From NCBI RefSeq assembly GCF_038443385.1, contig NZ_CP151726.1:2418001-2482000 (forward strand): DNA of 64,000 nucleotides. The letters are read 5' to 3'. This document shows positions 40,201-46,494 of this stretch, piece by piece. The notes beneath the pieces were generated by a model. The model saw only the letters and a list, made by a program, of their open reading frames with translations. It was not told the origin of the DNA and made no database searches. The DNA comes from Stieleria varia. Lineage in GTDB: Bacteria; Planctomycetota; Planctomycetia; Pirellulales; Pirellulaceae. The number at the start of each line of letters is the position of its first letter. Positions within the stretch are counted from its first letter, which is position 1. A program made the position numbers and the translations under genes.

Positions 40201-42855
40201 GTCCCCCATTGACCGGAGTATTGCCGTCGAGCCGACAATGGCGTGCACGTCGTGCTCGAAGTACGCAATCGAAACCGAGCCCGCCAAATCGAATCCCTTG
40301 CCAGGGTCTTTGTCCGACTCCGTCCCGGTTCTTTGCTCCGCTTGATCGACCGCGTCCATGCCCCGGAATTTTTCGAGCAGCATCTGGCCGGCGCCAAATA
40401 CCTTGTCGATGTCGCCACTGAGCGCCGCAGCCGTAACGGAAGGCCACGGCTGATCTTCTTTGTCGCTGAGCGTCATTCCGGCTTCCGCAGAATTCGACGC
40501 GTCCATGTGTGCTTTGACAACGATCCCTGAGGTGGCGGTCTGTCGGATCAGTTGGTGGGCCGCTCCCGTACCGGCGGTCAAGTCGACAATGCTTGCCGCG
40601 GCAGCTGCAAAGGCACTGGTCGCCAAGCGGATTTGATTGGGTGCGTGCGCATCGACGATGACGTGGTAGCCGAAATTGTCTTCGAGACCGCGAATCGGCG
40701 CGTCGGGCAGATTGATGGTCGCTCGCGTGGTCGGTGCAGCATTTCCACCTGCTCCGAAACTCGCAAACTCGCGCGCAATCGTCTTCGTGGGATCGGTTCC
40801 ATAGAAAACCAAATCGCCCGTTTGCAATCCGTGACCGGCTGGTAGCGTGATCGTATCTTTCGTGTGATCCACCGCTGTACGAGCGTCAAAGGTCTGGACT
40901 GCTTGCGTGTAGTAAAACCCGTGCTCGCCATTGGCCGGGGCCACGAAATCGATGAAGTCCGCCGCGCCAGGCAGCTTCAGCTTGACCTGATTACCGACGC
41001 GGGTGACGTCGTAAGTTTGATTCTGGGCCAGCCCGGCGATGGGAGCGAGTACCGTATCAGCGTCTTCTCCTGCCGCCAGTTTCGAACCCAAATAGGTCAA
41101 CTGAGTCACGCCGGCTGGCAATGTGGGCAGACTGATCAACCCGTCATTGGTTCCGGCTTCTGCGGTCACATCCGTGGCCGCAAACTTGATCGCCGCCAGC
41201 TTGGTCAAAGTGTGTTGGCTGCCGGTGGGAACCTGTCGAGCATCCAAATCGATGCTGTCCGCTGAGACCAAGCGAACCGTTTGTGAAATCAAACCGTTGC
41301 CTGGGGGAACCGCAGGAGGATCGCTGGCTTCGCGAACGATATACGTTCGTCCGTCGACCAGGCCGATGTCGGTTTTGGCACCTTCATTGCCTGGTCCAGC
41401 GTCGTAAGTAAACCTTTCGCCCACGCGGAGTGGATGAGTCGCGGGTATGTTGTTGAGCGTGATTTGATCATTGGCTGCGGAGACATCCGTCGCAGCGAAC
41501 GACAAGGCTTGGTTGGTTGCGTTCCCATTGGACGTGATCGTGCCGTGAACTTCCGCCTTGATCGTTGCGTCGTCGACCCCAACAGCCAGCGACGCGCCGC
41601 CAAAGCCGTCATCAAAAATGGACGTGCTGGCGGTCACTTCATTGACCACCTTGCCTTGCGCGTCAACCGTTACCGAACCGCCGGACGTGATGTTGGTGGT
41701 CTGGCTGACCATGATGGTCGAGTTTTCTGTGGTGTATGCCGCAGCCACATTGAACGCAGCCTCAACCGAGTTGCTGGAGCCCACGGCATTGGCATCAGCC
41801 CGCGCGGTCACAGCGGATTCGCTGCTTGCATTGGACGTGATGTCCACCGAGCCGCCCGCATTGATCACGGTGTTGCCCTGCAAGTTCACCGTGGCTGAAG
41901 ACTTGGATTGACTGTAGCCCAACGAAATCAAGACCACCGAGCCCAGTGTGGTCGCTCCGTTCATCGCAATCGTGTTGAAGGAAGCATCTGCCGACGCGGT
42001 CGAGCCAATGGTCACCGACGCGTCGCTATTGATCGTAACGTCGGTCAACGACACCGCTGCGGATGCATCATGGATTTTTACTTGACCGGAGATCGGTGAC
42101 AACGCACTGATCGCGAGTTGCGGAACTGCCTGCAGTTTGCCGATCAACTCTTGCCCAATGTCCTCTCCAAATCCACCGATTTCGTCCCATCGACTGCTCG
42201 TCTCACCTTCGGCGGTGATCGACACATCGTCTCCTCTCAGGGTTGCTCCCGAGAGCGTAATCTTTGCATCACGGGGAGCGTAGAGCGCTGGCGCGATCGT
42301 GTCGGCAAAGACAGACAAAGCAATCGGTGGCTTGTCCGTGGCGGTCAGCGTGATGTCGCCCGCGCTGAATGCGCCGCCGCCTACAATCACCGAGGAAAGT
42401 GTTGATGCGCCGAGAACAATCTCTCTCGCGGTCAGCGTGATGTCACCCGAGTTTCCTTCTGAGACCGGGCTCGGCGCGCTATTCAAATCTGCCGTATTGA
42501 GTGATCCACCCGTCTTGAACTCGATCTTGTTCGCCGTCACCTCCAGCGAGTCACCGTCTAAACCGACGGCCGAATCCACCAGCAGCGAGTTCGCTGTGAT
42601 CTGCACCTTGTCGCTGTCGATGTCTCCAACGGCAACCGTTCGAGAGAATGAGCCATCAGCAAGATCGATGACCCGAATTTCGTTGCCGGACACTTGCAGT
42701 TTCAGATCCCGGGCGGGCTCATCCACGATGAAGTCGGCAGCCAAAAGTTGTCGTGACTCAAGTTGTTCCATCAACATCCGCCGACGAAAGGTTCTCTGAC
42801 GGGGCCTGGATGGGCGGGGTCGACTAAGAACCTGGCGACGATGAGAGCGATGCAT
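28291..42855 (-). CDS. Giant LEPR-XLL repetitive surface protein with two dockerin pairs
   Basis: 4854 residues from the ATG at 42855 (MHRSHRRQ); the frame stays open to 42978 but the extra 41 residues precede the Arg-rich leader. LESRQLLA is at residues 32-39. The body is very rich in Ala, Ser, Thr, Gly, Val, Ile, Asp and Asn. It consists of many loosely repeated blocks (for example SSTINALSVAASLSATGSAS, then GGGSVASNVIL, then DANASITDSTVTATSDVKI), compatible with a long parallel beta-helix adhesin of filamentous-hemagglutinin type. Near the C-terminus lie DWNGDGGVDLLDFSSFVYWFL and DLNNDGGVDLLDFSTFVENFL, followed by DVNGDGRVSALDALNIVNYLG and DANRDHRVSALDALVVINQIA, giving two dockerin-like pairs. 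It is probably an exported fibre or adhesin. The partner is unknown. Confidence 0.88.
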   Translation of the reverse strand: MHRSHRRQVLSRPRPSRPRQRTFRRRMLMEQLESRQLLAADFIVDEPARDLKLQVSGNEIRVIDLADGSFSRTVAVGDIDSDKVQITANSLLVDSAVGLDGDSLEVTANKIEFKTGGSLNTADLNSAPSPVSEGNSGDITLTAREIVLGASTLSSVIVGGGAFSAGDITLTATDKPPIALSVFADTIAPALYAPRDAKITLSGATLRGDDVSITAEGETSSRWDEIGGFGEDIGQELIGKLQAVPQLAISALSPISGQVKIHDASAAVSLTDVTINSDASVTIGSTASADASFNTIAMNGATTLGSVVLISLGYSQSKSSATVNLQGNTVINAGGSVDITSNASSESAVTARADANAVGSSNSVEAAFNVAAAYTTENSTIMVSQTTNITSGGSVTVDAQGKVVNEVTASTSIFDDGFGGASLAVGVDDATIKAEVHGTITSNGNATNQALSFAATDVSAANDQITLNNIPATHPLRVGERFTYDAGPGNEGAKTDIGLVDGRTYIVREASDPPAVPPGNGLISQTVRLVSADSIDLDARQVPTGSQHTLTKLAAIKFAATDVTAEAGTNDGLISLPTLPAGVTQLTYLGSKLAAGEDADTVLAPIAGLAQNQTYDVTRVGNQVKLKLPGAADFIDFVAPANGEHGFYYTQAVQTFDARTAVDHTKDTITLPAGHGLQTGDLVFYGTDPTKTIAREFASFGAGGNAAPTTRATINLPDAPIRGLEDNFGYHVIVDAHAPNQIRLATSAFAAAAASIVDLTAGTGAAHQLIRQTATSGIVVKAHMDASNSAEAGMTLSDKEDQPWPSVTAAALSGDIDKVFGAGQMLLEKFRGMDAVDQAEQRTGTESDKDPGKGFDLAGSVSIAYFEHDVHAIVGSTAILRSMGDITVNGHITQEVGMTATSEATRKGTDDSTGNDIEISVAVGVGIYDNDAQAVIQNGAQLDAFRATAITADVDYPMKADSVGAAINPLTTLQENGLSGFDSLNDGLLGLSGLFTSQTRTLAGSAEDKFVLAMSAVVTDYTNNVLASVGDNAKINQDATLNSNEQSVLVDAKLNAILIDVGQQSAINLSAPGFLESYQNNQTPDGETFDPKQVKDFFTELVNPLGVSGKNAAGGAMLLALADNTVVAQIGQGAQVHADAAGVTVNADSDFFNVSVVQTGTGSTDFGFSASISAADFESDTRASIGTGVTIDAGTLSVTAKDVLDRISIAGAFLKGEQAGIGASVGVNLIDQTVSAYIGRADTTADLAAPAATGINVPGAVTVSATSAGDIFAFVMSGAAQGFKTDADTPSAEDGAAKAKVNSNKVGAIALTVPVAYNDVTSNVQAYVDQYKLSVGTLNVSTDSAQDIQSVVIGASFALQTSSTGGGSKLDLAGAGAVAINDIQIGAAAFVKDSDVTSTGAIDVSAMDRSIIMADGGGFAITAASSSSAGAAISFGASIGINDITSNVSALLENVDVVAGGNVSVKAKTDTDIDSLTIAGAVSGRAGTSSTTGSLAIGGALSLNSVTNSVTADIVDGNVMISSGDLLVQAIDSTEINADAGGFAISAAVSGGTTLSGGIGVGLAFNDIENTTTAKIQNSPVNAAGNVTVDASADTAKIDALTVAATLAVAGGRGLSASLAAAGAGTHNEINNTVSALITGSGTVKSTGGDINVIANDTSLINSQSIGASVAASISGSQGAAIAVGVSIARNEISNQISAAITNTTVNADIGSVKVETKDSSTINALSVAASLSATGSASAGLSLSGGGSVASNVILTDANASITDSTVTATSDVKISADSMSTIDAGVYGLFLGGAASASAAGAAAIGAAIANNFIGYDIDENHQSSDALATLTNSSITSNRLNINSQAGQTINSVVLVGSAAIAAGGGPGLGAAGSGAESRNLISKHVNSTISGSGGAGINVPDVTMTSSDNSTIKTDTAAVSVALVASGSVGVSLAIGISLATNQINNHVETSITNAVVAANSGLSLTSNEGANITASSIAAALSAGVAGTIGVAVSGAGATADNQLSNKTLAFIEGSTITGGSANVQAFSFSQVNAIIVAASAAVGGGSTAGVGAAIGVSLATNTIGTPTDEGGPGVGDRSSQIIAYIDNSSVQVLGSINVESRVTDFVDATVVAGAVAAGLGTVGAAVAGAGASVSNSIQNQIRAYIEDSTGSGITGGYIHVHACNDATINSLVGAATLSGAAGLFSGAVSVSVALSENLINNDIDAYIARSNVTSSDRIDLESGEMARLTSDAFAAAASVSIGIGFALSGGGAESIGDITSTSDARVLDSTVTTGDMEILATHSGTTLVKTSAIAVSIGLVGLAAAGSVATSTVTSNANSLVSGSNVTASGYVGIITDVAPHAKAKAAGLTASTGAAVGVSTATITLDGTVTAKLDSKGKTFSASSLEVYAEASPPMGFYLPFDPDVDPNADPSVAPPSLAFAQGSAGGLLIGTDATVTSATNNIKVYADIAADSVVDVTSFVDVIALNYTEQTAESSSWALGLIAAGVTQATTTSNTEKIARIGDNARITARTLNVKTFGDDQNIAETAAGAAGGISGAVAIPSTNTTSLSKAEIGDGATINVSGLMRVNAQHRTRYDAVLTATSGGVISGGGGDLDNKIDSTVISYIGAGANITAQAMGGEALNQVVKRAPGENGSVDATAGGLVAGVGVDNDTELTLRTTVEVGDGATMNIGRIAGDRMVLNAVSEITAKDEITLRSGGLAAGGINDNTIRTILDDSRVIFGDNIDIKVKGELAAWARGGGKIDIQANSETFGAATIGEGISTIDIRPTKSVIVRPGAKLEATRDIKLSAGTGTDFNEDEYDIKSRVDTFAGSAIPIDLMDATATFIQTNLIDVMAGSSVRSAGDILLHTDRFGDNNVLAQAKAVNWVSGITNGINALTGAGGVEQFAGTANSQSSGVVNVAGLVETGIARNQKLIINSITQTDPSQPNNPNAFVVNESAQSTGDITYDKRIEVAKTSLDIALEEAQRQLIQYSGNPQLKSFYESEVSRLRAELNKQGFLEVPNGSTTGAQEVVRRTALVLSIDPIIAQAGSISIRAERIDGDGTMNSPSDASVEIINNSQAFLRLEGITIPDQTGGTFLNGQLISDVAAQDPFILVDNRADVTSSQITQNGQFRFAWPTINVIGAIDNSSGKVTLKNLPSGAGSITITSRVEAKEQVIQAGNSGSVTINLPGVGSVYELGGQAYPTWTDFDFSYTFNVVGVPLSFQTNDGAGPHELPRGTAQINSTFGTSTPVLNTAITSHLAQPAPADFNLAGARIFLSAAFVNLNGVIQSGKKDYALTITDAMAAEIEQIRNEFGASGQRLLESNTNEDFRVRWDFSAERIVVEEVESTGGYVDITGRISNTQNGAIRVLSGYSKISINNPKDYDIEIKRLDVSRRGEGTLIIKDINGGSAANPVVSTYRRQGDYVYRNTPQFNDRLSPNFQVNHLPQNGLRYGWTIAEENLERTTVKYGSSSWLGIDFVAPDPEDEISRTVEPIGVPRITESGVYFFVDPSNGERYSYSTSTENISSNTRTCCNYNETNWIGTTTYYATTITENGERTLHNHSIEADRPISIEFSGYDEGRIEIQSKGNVYITDEIENPSGTTTIRSDKSVFGESRGVVGGRIIDIATETATGGSIGTPTQLLGTDVNGEIDFDFISTQSATGQNVQLFEGHRVRVAADHTAGGVPGAVYEYVDTTPRTLNLVTTDYTTGRFQKIELNAGITLNTRQGHIGVFETRGDFLLNRVIANGSQSPVADGDVVLRAERGIQPGGGPGFIGVDGNSIDLIADAGDIGSLDGRIAADAGYFNAVKDPTHQLSAHATGDIYLNPFSTLIVDQIIAGGVVDILLIGSAAIVDGNLIDITDERSIAEITSAVWSDLQLTADLGADLKRTERVAAIKETQNQLYDAYWKFRSRQADPSVYDPAFRVTLLDAERDFYTPLFTQQGTEQSLTGAELDQFVATKMTELEDGRTQEYHALHATWGAVGDAYNPDFDYTLTAAEEAEIDASNKVWTTEELLNLRGVHFLNVTDTEFVIEEPNLVGSEIRINAAGGIGRYQNGFSIRLTDDAGNPAVLDLDELAAIAAAEPGDIIYATQEPSEVIASIGGGNTITLEALGGGNAGTWAALGFSVGQSISLETSTRDTTDSGTFYQISALNGAAMTLDTGGRTLQTDAARNITIAPVITNPAQQDQAAYIRVLRREDIDVKSDGPIFATSPRHIFLGSESDLAIGRVQAASDERVQIKVAGSITNASGGNSEVITGQRVVMEASSGSLGTIDQPIRIDTASGGYVIARAAGDVVIDETNASQTAGDLQINQVFARQGAAILTADGSIVDAFPGDETNVRAAEIVLDAGAAIGLPGNRFDVDVIGEGQFSAFADGDIFVAETAGNLGVRHVLSIKGSVDLLADVSILDASDVVNAYARDSVDAEAIEGLPRTDIVGNNITLTATLGTIGIPGNEVDLDLGEGGTLTTSIAVGQTGPFIIETGSLLVLFQVSPNGPNGAADPPPLAGSAETPTTWSTQRSSLRELVVHFNKPLANISPADVILTNLGVNPSDGNSTVVPLTQANLELSPDGAQLTIKLGVGEIVDGVYQLELRPAAAGGLVQMITPDAQNRLYSLRADWNGDGGVDLLDFSSFVYWFLQEDPVSPAYLDLNNDGGVDLLDFSTFVENFLKEVNLGGGASNQLNVGSDPEGELISSVTTLSSPTDVNGDGRVSALDALNIVNYLGEKNPGQYDEWRRDANRDHRVSALDALVVINQIAADRRSQNDPLESESVGSPTQTQSGNSSALIDAAMSSQQDDAYAEVLPVAEILAAEQSLRVSGAGQAQNPSRSSEDLPLADNSESTDPESAVDSAISLLMEELAF

Positions 42856-43064
42856 GGGGGGGTAGCTTTCGAAGGGCGTAGGAAAAACGCGGGGGCGTAG
42901 GTTGTAGATCAACACACTGGCGACGCAACGGATGTACACGTGCACATCGTCACAAACCTTCGCCCCTTTACCTATCAATTCACGAATGCGTTACGCGGAA
43001 AATGTTTTCGGTTTCGCAGCCGTTGAACTGGCAAGAGCAGAGGAGAAGAAACGTGACGGAGAGG

Positions 43065-45491
43065 TCAGTCTTTGCTGACTTGGCGTGGCTCCGCCAACTT
43101 CTTTGAGAGATAATCCTGGGTAGACCGATCCAGCCCATCCCATTGCGTGACTAACGGCTGCCCCAATGCCTGACGCATTGCGTTGTGCATCAGAAAACGC
43201 CCTGATTCGATTTTCATATGAATCGCGTCGCGGTACAGATCGCTGAGTTTCTCGATCGGGGCGATTCCCGCGTCAATGTCCTTGGCAATCGATGCCAATA
43301 ATCTTGTACACTGGGTGCAACGGAACTCGCGCTCGGGGAACTCTGCTCGCAGCCTTTCTAATAACGCATCAACGTGTGCATTGCTGTGAGTCAGCAAACC
43401 GGACGGGTCGTCGTCGGCCCATTCTTCGGCGAACTGTTCGTGCTTGGCCCACCCCGTGTGAATGACAAAGATCGCAGAGGGTTGTTGCCGAACCCAATCA
43501 CTGATCACGTCATAGTCTTCGTCGACGGTCGTGCCGTAATGTGGCTGGACAGTGACAAAGTCATACTGCGTCGTCGCCATCGCGGTGGGCCACAGACGTG
43601 ACGTGGCCACGCAAGGGGACTCGGGGTGCAACTGGATGAACTGCAGGCTCTTTCCGCAATCGACATGCCAGTGAACGTTGCCGTCCAAGCTTGGTGGCTT
43701 GGTGTCCCAAGTCAGCGAGTTGCCGATCGTCAGGATCGAGATTTCACGCTCCAACTCAACGTTGTCGACGATCTCGATGTTCTCAGGCGGAGTGTTGTTG
43801 AATCGCACCGGCGGCGTCGCTTCGGTTGCAAGCTGCCAACGGTTTTTTGAAACAATGTTTTTGCCGGCCTTGTGGAAACGCACCGGCGATCGATCGATAC
43901 GACGAAACGTATTGCCGGTGATGGTGAACCCCGTGGTACCTTCGTCGGCAAACACGCCATTGGACTCGGCGCGTCCCGCGTTCAATGGCACATCGGTGAA
44001 AACATTGTTTTCAATTCTGGAATCGGGCTGACGACCGAGCGTGTAGACGCCGGCGCCGTCGCTGAGCACTTGCATGACGAAGCGGATGTCGTTGTCTCGC
44101 ACAACGTTTTGCTCTGCGGGCGTCACGCTGTCGTTCCAAACCCAACCCAATGAAACTCCGGTGTAAGGACAATCGCGAATCGTGTTCTCCGCAATCTCAA
44201 GTTGTTTGTTCAGGCCCGCCCAGATGGCGACGGCGCCGGGCAGCATTACGCCGCACCTGCTTATCTCGCACTTCGTGATTTGATTACCGGTTGCAATTTG
44301 CTCCGGCGCCGACTCCGTCCATACTTCCCCGTCCACCCTCCGCTCGCGTCCTTCGCCGACATTGATCGCGTTGCCGCCAATGCTTTGAAACGTGCAGTGC
44401 GTGACCAGACAATTCTGACTGCGACGTCCGATCCACAGCGCGGTTGCTCCCAGATCCCGAAATTCGCAGCGCAGCACGCGACAATGTCGGCAGTCTCGCA
44501 AGTTCACGGCAGCCGTTAAGAGTTCACGACCCGGACCGTTACGGCTGCCGTCTGCGTTTCGTGCTTCATGCATCGTCGCTTGGCCGCCAGCCAGCCCGCC
44601 CGGTGGCATCGGAAACGATGTGCCGGTGAATACCAAACCGTCGAGTGTCAATCCATCGATGGTGCCTTCTAGTGCCTCAGCCTGCAGCAACGTTTCCACG
44701 ACCGGCAATTCGATCCGCGGCGGATCGCCCAGTGTGTCCGCCGCCACGACAACGATTTGTTTGTTTACCCGATCGACGTACCAATCGCCCGGTTCGTCGG
44801 CAAAGTCGGGATGCCCTTCCAACCAGTACCGAGGCTGCTTTTCAAAATGATCGATGGCGTAGTGATCGGCGGCACATCCGATCGGACCAAGCGACCGCAA
44901 GGTGCGCGACGCCGCGTCGTAGGAGGCAACGGGCATGCGACTGCTGGACCAATCGTGCAACAAGACAACGTCACACGCGTGCTCAGCGAGTTGCCAAGAA
45001 TCTGGCAAATCCGACTTGCCGACAATGAATCCACTGCGTCGATCGGACAGCGCGCTCTCGATGCGAGGGTAACCTTCCTCGGGAAATCTCGCTGCGGTCG
45101 ACAATCTGCCGTCGATCAAGATTGAACGCGGTTGCTGGTCCAGCGATTCAGGTAGCGGATAACGCCAGCGATTTGCCTCAGAGTCACTTTGTCCCTCCAA
45201 GACAACAGCACCATTGAAAATGACGTTGCCCGGCGACTCGGCCTTGAGCGTTAGACCGTCGCCGACGATTTCTCGCGACAACGCCAGAGGTTTTGAAATC
45301 CGATACGTGCCGTCGGGAAGCGTGATCACCGCACGATCAAGCTCTCCCTTTCCACGTCGCCCAGCCAAACCATCCAGTGTCTCTGCCAGCGCGGAGGCAG
45401 ACGCATCCGGCAATGTGAGGTTGATTTCCGCTTGTCCCGTGGCGTTCCAAGCAAAGGCAACAAAAACTATCAGAGCATGACGCATCGGCAT
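43065..45491 (-). CDS. Exported right-handed beta-helix protein fused to SGNH-like domain
   Basis: 808 residues from the ATG at 45491. A short signal peptide (MPMRHALIVFVAFAWNATGQA) is followed by a beta-helix region to about residue 575, with ladder-like segments such as NCLVTHCTFQSIGGNAINVG, QITKCEISRCGVMLPGAVAI and NVVRDNDIRFVMQVLSDGAGVYTLG. From residue 584 a second domain begins with ILTIGNSLTWDT (candidate nucleophile Ser in GNSL), has a middle block VTVQPHYGTTVDED and a late DAIHMKIESGRFL that could supply Asp and His, as in SGNH hydrolases. A polysaccharide-directed lyase or esterase activity is plausible but not proven. The open frame upstream to 45887 crosses a palindromic repeat and is not coding. 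Confidence 0.8.
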   Translation of the reverse strand: MPMRHALIVFVAFAWNATGQAEINLTLPDASASALAETLDGLAGRRGKGELDRAVITLPDGTYRISKPLALSREIVGDGLTLKAESPGNVIFNGAVVLEGQSDSEANRWRYPLPESLDQQPRSILIDGRLSTAARFPEEGYPRIESALSDRRSGFIVGKSDLPDSWQLAEHACDVVLLHDWSSSRMPVASYDAASRTLRSLGPIGCAADHYAIDHFEKQPRYWLEGHPDFADEPGDWYVDRVNKQIVVVAADTLGDPPRIELPVVETLLQAEALEGTIDGLTLDGLVFTGTSFPMPPGGLAGGQATMHEARNADGSRNGPGRELLTAAVNLRDCRHCRVLRCEFRDLGATALWIGRRSQNCLVTHCTFQSIGGNAINVGEGRERRVDGEVWTESAPEQIATGNQITKCEISRCGVMLPGAVAIWAGLNKQLEIAENTIRDCPYTGVSLGWVWNDSVTPAEQNVVRDNDIRFVMQVLSDGAGVYTLGRQPDSRIENNVFTDVPLNAGRAESNGVFADEGTTGFTITGNTFRRIDRSPVRFHKAGKNIVSKNRWQLATEATPPVRFNNTPPENIEIVDNVELEREISILTIGNSLTWDTKPPSLDGNVHWHVDCGKSLQFIQLHPESPCVATSRLWPTAMATTQYDFVTVQPHYGTTVDEDYDVISDWVRQQPSAIFVIHTGWAKHEQFAEEWADDDPSGLLTHSNAHVDALLERLRAEFPEREFRCTQCTRLLASIAKDIDAGIAPIEKLSDLYRDAIHMKIESGRFLMHNAMRQALGQPLVTQWDGLDRSTQDYLSKKLAEPRQVSKD

Positions 45492-45630
45492 GGGAATCTG
45501 GGCAGTGGTAAGAGGCGGGGCTGCTGCAATCGCAGAGCCCCCCAGTTTACACACTTCTGTGGCGTCAAAGAGGAATTGCTGAGCATTTGATGATGCCCAA
45601 GTCCGATAGGATTGCGTGCCGGGACAGATA

Positions 45631-45700
45631 GCCACGAAGAACACAAAGAGACACAAAAAATCAGTGCTCTCTTTTTGTGGCTTCTCGTGTTTTTCGTGGC
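45631..45700. repeat. Inverted repeat, CACGAA...TTCGTG element
   Basis: A 29-30 nt arm starting GCCACGAAGAACAC (45631-45660) and its inverted copy ending GTGTTTTTCGTGGC (45672-45700) match at about 24 of 29 positions around an 11-nt loop. It fills most of the 325-bp space between the beta-helix gene start and the small helical gene; nothing else was seen there. It looks like a dispersed palindromic element. Confidence 0.7.
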
Positions 45701-45816
45701 CGCGATCTGCTTCCTTGCCGGTGGCAGCGAACGGTGCCCGCGACCGATGTCGGTGGTCGCTCGGGCCCGCTCTCGAAAATGTTCTCGTTGCCGACGATAC
45801 AGTCGGCGTGCTGTGA

Positions 45817-46110
45817 CTACAGCAAGCCGTCCTTTTCCAGCATCTCTTTGTACTGGTCTCGCTCACGGCGGGTCGCTTCCAGGTCAAATACCAAGTACTT
45901 CATGTCCAATCGCAATTGCGAGAGGGCTTCTTGGACCAAGTTCAGGATGCGTTTGCGTCGGGTGCTGCATTCGACCACTCGGGTCATCGCGGGGGCGACG
46001 ACATCGCGGTAACGAGCGGGCAACGCATCGATCGCTTTGGCAAGCTCTTGCAGCTCGCTGGGGGTCTCGTCATTGAACTTGTCAGTCGAATCGATGGACG
46101 TCTTTTGCAT
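45817..46110 (-). CDS. Small helical protein of unknown function
   Basis: 97 residues from the ATG at 46110, which has GGAG 9 nt upstream; the frame is open to 46263 without support. The sequence is predicted almost wholly helical (ELQELAKAIDALPARYRDVVAPAMTRVVECSTRRKRILNLVQEALSQLRLDMKYLVFDLEATRRERDQYKEMLEKDG). The C-terminal half has a heptad-like pattern suggesting a coiled coil. No catalytic or DNA-binding motif is recognised. Coding is supported by the non-random amino-acid pattern. It is divergent from the 938-residue gene. Confidence 0.6.
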   Translation of the reverse strand: MQKTSIDSTDKFNDETPSELQELAKAIDALPARYRDVVAPAMTRVVECSTRRKRILNLVQEALSQLRLDMKYLVFDLEATRRERDQYKEMLEKDGLL

Positions 46111-46494
46111 TCGAAGGGGCTCCGAGGAAATCGTGGGGTTGCTTTGCACTGACTCCATTGCATTGCGGATGCCAGATCCGCACGGACTCCCTTCCTGTCG
46201 AGCAAAACCTGTTGTCAGCAAAGGACTTACGTTGATCACAAATTTTGTGATGTCAAAAGCCAACGGTGAAAAAAAACAACACCACTTCGGCTTGGCCTGA
46301 GGCCCTAAATCTTGCTACACAAAGGTCTTACGGCTGCGGTGGCGGGTTGCGATGGGATGAGGTTTTTTTTCAACACTCTGTCGCGTCAGCCGCACACACC
46401 TTGTTTCACGATCCGGTGAGCAACGTTCTACCGAAGCCACTTCCCCCGTCGTGCGGCTGATTGTTTCGGGACTCAAGCTCCAAGTCAACGATTG
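46111..46494. other. Divergent intergenic region
   Basis: 384 bases separate two divergent genes. The region is richer in A and T than its surroundings, with an A-run near 46269 and a T-run near 46365. It presumably holds the promoters of both genes, but no clear promoter or operator motif was identified. Confidence 0.35.

Noticed and set aside
29071-42799. Many rightward ORFs opposite the giant gene
   Set aside because: All lie antisense to one continuous frame with a clear leader and dockerin ends, and none has a recognisable domain.
45492-45887. Upstream extension of the beta-helix gene
   Set aside because: The extra codons pass through an inverted repeat and the end of the neighbouring gene; the signal peptide begins at 45491.
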